NCBI GenBank assembly: GCA_950106755.1
Contig: OX467087.1
Location: 19,720,047-19,784,046 of the forward strand
Source: Climacium dendroides
Lineage: Eukaryota > Streptophyta > Bryopsida > Hypnales > Climaciaceae
DNA length: 64,000 bases
Direction: 5' to 3'
Position numbers and translations under genes: made by a program. Below the pieces are notes generated by a model. That model was not told the DNA's origin, searched no databases, and was given only the letters and a program-made list of their open reading frames with translations. Shown piece after piece: positions 59,698-64,000 of this stretch (within the stretch, counting starts at the first letter, position 1; every line of letters begins with the position of its first letter).

Positions 59698-61085
59698 TTA
59701 CTTAGCTTTCTCCATTTTGGACAACACTATTTCTTCAACACCTCGAATTCTTTTCTCCACATCCTCACCCATCATATATAATTCAGTCAATTTCTTGACT
59801 CTTTTAACTAGAGCATCACTAACTTGCACAAATGTCCCAATTCTTGTATACTGTGAACTCATTTTAGATGGTTCGGTGTAGTGAAAATCTAATTTTCCAC
59901 ACCATATTATTTCAACAACTCCATCACAGCCGTTGAAATCCACACACACATTATAACTTCCAAGTATAAATTTTCCTCCCTCCCTCTTCAAATCATTGTC
60001 CTTGTGCAATAGACCTCCGGTGTCAGAGTATATCGGAGCCCAGATGCCAAAAGCATATGTGTTGTAATCTCAATCTCAATGATAAGCATTGTTAAAGTCA
60101 TTCATGGTATACGTCAAATTACTACAGAACACACTTTCTTGTAATTGCAAGCTTTTGAATTCTGTGGTAAATAAACTTGGTACTTTCTCCACCTTTGCTT
60201 CCGCTTTTGTCTGCTGAAAAAAAATGGCGCTAGACTGTAAAATCTCTTCCCGTAAATATAAGATATCTTTGATATGGTGGCTTGTTGCTCTTTCCACTCT
60301 TGCAGGTTTGAAACAGAACCTTGCATCTTCTTGTCTGGAACATAACGCCCAAAAGTGAAGCCTTTATCTAAACCTATAAAAACAAAAATCAAATTTATTA
60401 CTTGTCAAAAAACCTTATGAAATATATATAATAAGCCAAGACTATTGTGTATAATATAAAAACACGTATGCAACTATAGAAACGTATACATGGAGAATCA
60501 TATTTGAAAAACTCACCCAGTCTCCAATCGAGTGCATATATATCACTAGTCTTTTGCGCATGATTTGATTTTACTAAACTGACACCCCTCTTCATACTAT
60601 TGAGCGTCAAAGTTATTTTCTAGTACTCCTCATACTCCTCAAGTGGCATTTCTTAAAAATGATAGCATTTAACGACTAGTACAATGTCCTTAGAATCCTT
60701 GTCTTGAATAGCAACTGTGTCATGGTTAATACGAAAAAATTTGTCAGGAATACAATTTGGGTACTTATCTTCAAGGTCTTCAGAGTTCCTCTTTCTTTGA
60801 ACAACAAAAGCTCCTGCATATTATGCATTCAGTTATTACAATATGATGGAGAGCTCAAAAATACAACAATTTAAACTAATAGAGAAAGGATCCAACTTTC
60901 AAAAAGAGATGCCAAAGACGTAAGCTTACCAATACACCATTAGCAAACAAGTTTGTCAAGCCATCATTGAAATTGTTATAACAACTACACACTGTTACTA
61001 TCCAAAGTTCAAGTTGTTGCAAACATTTACCAATACGCTTATCCCATTCACTAGTGCCGCATATTAAAGGAGAAAACAACGACAC
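59698..61085 (-). pseudogene. Unrecognised decayed multi-exon gene
   Basis: Coding-like blocks run on the minus strand: 60920-61085 (GTG in the first codon, so an internal exon after a likely acceptor), about 60620-60817 after acceptor atgcag ('GAFVVQRKRNSEDLEDKYPN', 'KDSKDIVLVVKCYHF'), 60510-60610 ending at a donor ('SDIYALDWRLG|gtgag'), 60200-60375 after acceptor tttatag ('LDKGFTFGRYVPDKKMQGSV') and 59698-60060 ('GIWAPIYSDTGGLLHKDNDL', 'SYNVCVDFNGCDGVVEIIWC', 'SDALVKRVKKLTELYMMGED') ending in a stop. Splice-like joints and protein-like codon use suggest a former gene, but stops in at least two places (about 60610-60660 and 60075-60085) break it. I recognise no domain. Its place inside a transposon nest suggests capture by, or origin from, a mobile element. 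Confidence 0.45.
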
Positions 61086-61205
61086 GCTACAAGCAAAACT
61101 TAAGACTTTATGTAAATCTAAAAGTGGATGAATGTTACTAAAACAAACAGATAGATGAAAAAAACTAAAACAACTAATTTGATTGGACCGGTGTACTAGT
61201 GGGAG

Positions 61206-61390
61206 TGTTAGATACTCACATGTATCAATATAATATACTATTCATATTATATAGTATAATGTAGATATACAATATGTTTTAGTAAAAGGTGTGTCTAATC
61301 ATAAGAGTTATTTTTGCCATTCAAATATTGTAAATTCAATACACTTTTATATATAACAGTATATTATTACAAATAATAATAATCACAACA
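61206..61390 (+). mobile_element. Copia LTR with adjacent polypurine-like tract
   Basis: It starts TGTTAGATACTCACATGTAT, ends about ...TAATCACAACA, and matches the LTR at 44933-45104 along its length. It is preceded by 'ctagtgggag', a polypurine-tract-like sequence as before a 3' LTR. It is followed by 'atagttgagcttatag', which could be a ruined primer-binding site as after a 5' LTR. Confidence 0.65.
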
Positions 61391-62010
61391 ATAGTTGAGC
61401 TTATAGAAAAGTTCTAGTTCTAATTGGACTTCAACGAGGCTATAAACTCTATTAGATATACTGAAATTATATAATATAGAGTAGTATATTGGTTAAATAA
61501 AAAGCTACGACTCTTAGCATATAGAAAATTGTGACTTTATAGTAGACATTCGAAAAAGAGTCTTCATATATAAAAGTGTATATAAAGCACTTTTCATATA
61601 ATATATATATGACATAATTGATAGCAGAATTTTTTTTTTTTCTCAATTATAACATAGTAGTAAAGCAATATATATTATCCTCAAACTCTTCTTATTGAAT
61701 TTGAAAGCTCAAGCAAGGATATCTATGACTTGCTAATCTTTGGACTAGAGAGAGCTGAAATTGAAAGTATACTACAATTAACTAATGCAACTTTTAATAA
61801 TGCATTTTTCTACATACCTTTAGATGCAATTTCAATTGAAGAGCATAAACACATAGAACAATTTTTGGAATTTGCAAAAAATGCATATAGAAATAGAAAT
61901 ATACCTATTGCTTACATTGAAGCAATAACAATTTTAATGAAGCAAATCTAGAAAACTTTCCTAAATTTTTTATAGAAGAGTGAATTACAAGCAATTTTAA
62001 GAGGATAATA
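61391..62010. other. Leader or insertion between LTR and gag
   Basis: AT-rich. One frame (61730-61951, plus, 'ESILQLTNATFNNAFFYIPL') is protein-like but short and unrecognised. It may be inserted sequence. Confidence 0.35.
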
Positions 62011-62880
62011 TTAAAAATGGCAATACACAAGATAGATACAAATTATATCACTAAGTTTGATGGTTCTTACTTCAATATATGGAAACATAGATTAACTCTC
62101 ATTTTCAAGGCAAAAGAGTTCTGACTTATAGTAAGTGAAAAATAACACTTATTAGTGGCACAAACAAAAGTACAAATAGCTAATGGAACTCTTAACTTGC
62201 CTTCCTCGGGAGCAAAAAGTATAAGTTTGTAGAAGGATCAAGATGTGTTAGCATTAACCATTATAAATAACTGCCTTGAAAACTCAATTGTTACTCATAT
62301 ACAATCTTGTAAAACATCAAATTCAGTTTGGTCAGAATTTATTAGCATTTTTGAATCACAAGACATAGTGACAAAAATGCATTTAAAAGATAAATTACTA
62401 AATCTGAAAATGAGAAGAAAAAAAACACAAATGTTGTTAAACAATAAACATATTCACAATTTTAAAGCTCACCTAGAATAGCTTCTTGCAGTTGGTTCAA
62501 AAATACTAGACAATGAAACTATGATTATTTTAATGAGAAATAGATAGCAACAAAGAACTTCTATCTGAAGTTCTTGAGAGCGTGAGGCAGTCGCGAGTGG
62601 AAGTCGTGAGAAAGAGAAAAATAGAGATAGTTCTAAGTATCGGATTCGACGACATAGTAAATGTGAGCGTATCAAGTTTATGTGCGAAATATCATAAATA
62701 TTTTAAAGAGAAGCGAAAGGAAAGAATAGAAGAAGATCGCAGCAACATAATCGTCAATGTTGAAGTCACAAATAGAAGATTCAACTTTGCTACCAAAGTT
62801 GAAACTCCTTTCATACTAGAGGTTAGTATTTTCATCATAGTTAGTAAATTAGAGCATAGGACACTTTTTCGCTAAAATGG
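62011..62880 (+). pseudogene. Second copia gag fragment
   Basis: It reads 'MAIHKIDTNYITKFDGSYFN', 'IWKHRLTLIFKAKEF', stop, 'LALTIINNCLENSIVTHIQS', 'SQDIVTKMHLKDKLLNLKMR'. This matches the gag at 45340-45760 (VITKMHLKDMLHTLKMRENE) but is not identical, so it is a separate family member. Stops occur after KEF and elsewhere. The tail (62580-62880) is basic and charged, where the nucleocapsid region would be, but no intact zinc knuckle is visible. Pol does not follow within the window. Confidence 0.75.
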
Positions 62881-63610
62881 TACTAATAGTTCTCTTTCAA
62901 TTTCAGGTAGTAAGTAAAGGAAACCATGTAGAAAACTGAAGAAAATGTATAAGAAACATGGAGCTGAAGATGGGATGAAACTAAAGAGTCTTTCTCAGCT
63001 CTAAACTCAATAAATTCACAGAGGAGCATATATCATATGTAGTTGATGGTCGGATTGGTCGCAATTCGAAATCAACCATATGTCCAAGAAGAATATATAG
63101 TTTATGTCACCATACATATGATGATATAGGAAAATTTCTAGTAAATTCATATATTTTTGTTATTCACAGATTTATTAATCTACTAGCTGCTATATGGATG
63201 TACATTGGCGTCTTGCAAGATATTTGTTACTCTCTTTATATAAAATTAGCTGTATACTGTATGTAACTGATGACTGCTATCGGTGAATCGCCAATAAAAA
63301 TTTTATTCTCCTAATACAATTTGCGAAAATGTTACGATATCATGCGCTTGATCAATGACTGTTATTGACAGGCTGCCGATAGAATTCATAGCATGAAATG
63401 TTAATATTAAATAAACATTAACACTATATACATGAAATCAAAATTATACTTGTCATAGAAATAGAACACATTACGGAAGAATAAGATATATAGGAATTAG
63501 ATGGAAGGTATAACACCAATATTAGGAAGTCTAGTATTCTAGCAAATAAAGCCTATATGAATAATTATAAATTTTCAAAATCAATTTTTATATGGGTTTG
63601 AATGATCATT
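62881..63610. other. AT-rich, nothing recognised
   Basis: No coding frame or repeat could be assigned. Confidence 0.4.
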
Positions 63611-64000
63611 TCAATTTAAAGAATATGGAGTTGTTCTCTTTATGAAATGATACAACTTCATATTTTCATTTAACGAGAGATTCACTTGCTTTACAATCGT
63701 TGCTTCTTCAGTCTGCTTGAAGAAAGCATTCATAATTTCAACATGATTATGTTTTAGCGTATCCATCTCCGACGTCATAGACTTCAGGAAATGAATATTG
63801 TAAAGGTGAACTCCTAACCGCACTTCATGACGCTGTTTTGTTGAAAGGAGTGCGCTTAGGGAATACGCAGGGTATCTGGCTGCAACTGGAACTAGTTAGC
63901 CAGGAACTTCAAATAACCTTCAAGTCTTCTTGTCTTCAGTCTTCAATCTTCAGTCTTCGGTCTTCAAACTTCAGCCTTCGGTCTTCAAACTTCAGTTTTT
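63611..64000 (-). mobile_element. Start of a second CACTA-family copy, cut by the window edge
   Basis: The frame 63611-63823 (minus; 'EMDTLKHNHVEIMNAFFKQT') is followed upstream by 'gggtatctggctgcaactgg' and then a run of CTTCAGTCTTC repeats (63920-63995). The element at 50894-56330 has the same order: coding start near 55800, 'ggattctggctgcaattag' (about 55900) and a CTTCAATCTTC run (56100-56150). So this is probably the 5' part of a related element. Confidence 0.45.

Overview
The window looks like nuclear DNA of a land plant, most likely a bryophyte and possibly a moss. Genes carry spliceosomal introns with GT-AG borders. They include a plant-type RABC/Rab18 GTPase, a plant MGC-type BRO1 protein, a MurG glycosyltransferase with a plastid-targeting-like N-terminus and a plant GH32 invertase relic with the plant-specific 9-nt mini-exon. 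The repeats are plant-type (Ty1/copia, PIF/Harbinger, CACTA, MITEs). No single sequence fixes the species, and the bryophyte call is inference.

Layout. (1) 1-2.7 kb: a two-exon gene for a small secreted seven-cysteine protein on the minus strand. (2) 2.7-15.3 kb: AT-rich repeat land with TTAA-bounded MITEs, a long foldback element, (TA)n tracts and a 375-bp tandem duplication. (3) 15.3-30.3 kb: a gene island with a hAT-type MITE at its edge, then three minus-strand genes: an intronless RABC GTPase, a two-exon Bet v 1-like protein and an 11-exon BRO1-domain protein whose reading frame I could join completely. An unusual tandem array, grown from a nested MITE, lies between the first two. (4) 30.3-35.3 kb: more MITE copies and duplications. 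(5) 35.3-42.2 kb: a four-exon murG-like gene (plus), convergent with a decayed GH32 invertase pseudogene (minus). (6) 44.9-64 kb: a nest of dead transposons: a copia element, a Harbinger transposase, a CACTA element with Ptta-type protein remnants, a second copia start, part of a second CACTA-like copy and 175-bp tandem repeats. Unrecognised decayed coding fragments lie among them.

The host genes do not form an obvious shared pathway. They are ordinary housekeeping or membrane-traffic genes (RABC, BRO1), a ligand-binding fold (Bet v 1), a plastid envelope/peptidoglycan-type enzyme (MurG) and a secreted peptide. The most distinctive material is the MITE biology (TTAA-bounded families, a tandem array formed from a MITE end), the pseudogenised invertase and the small cysteine-rich secreted protein. 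I did not see a CRISPR array, operon, tRNA or rRNA gene. Exon borders were worked out by hand from splice consensus and phase, without transcript evidence.
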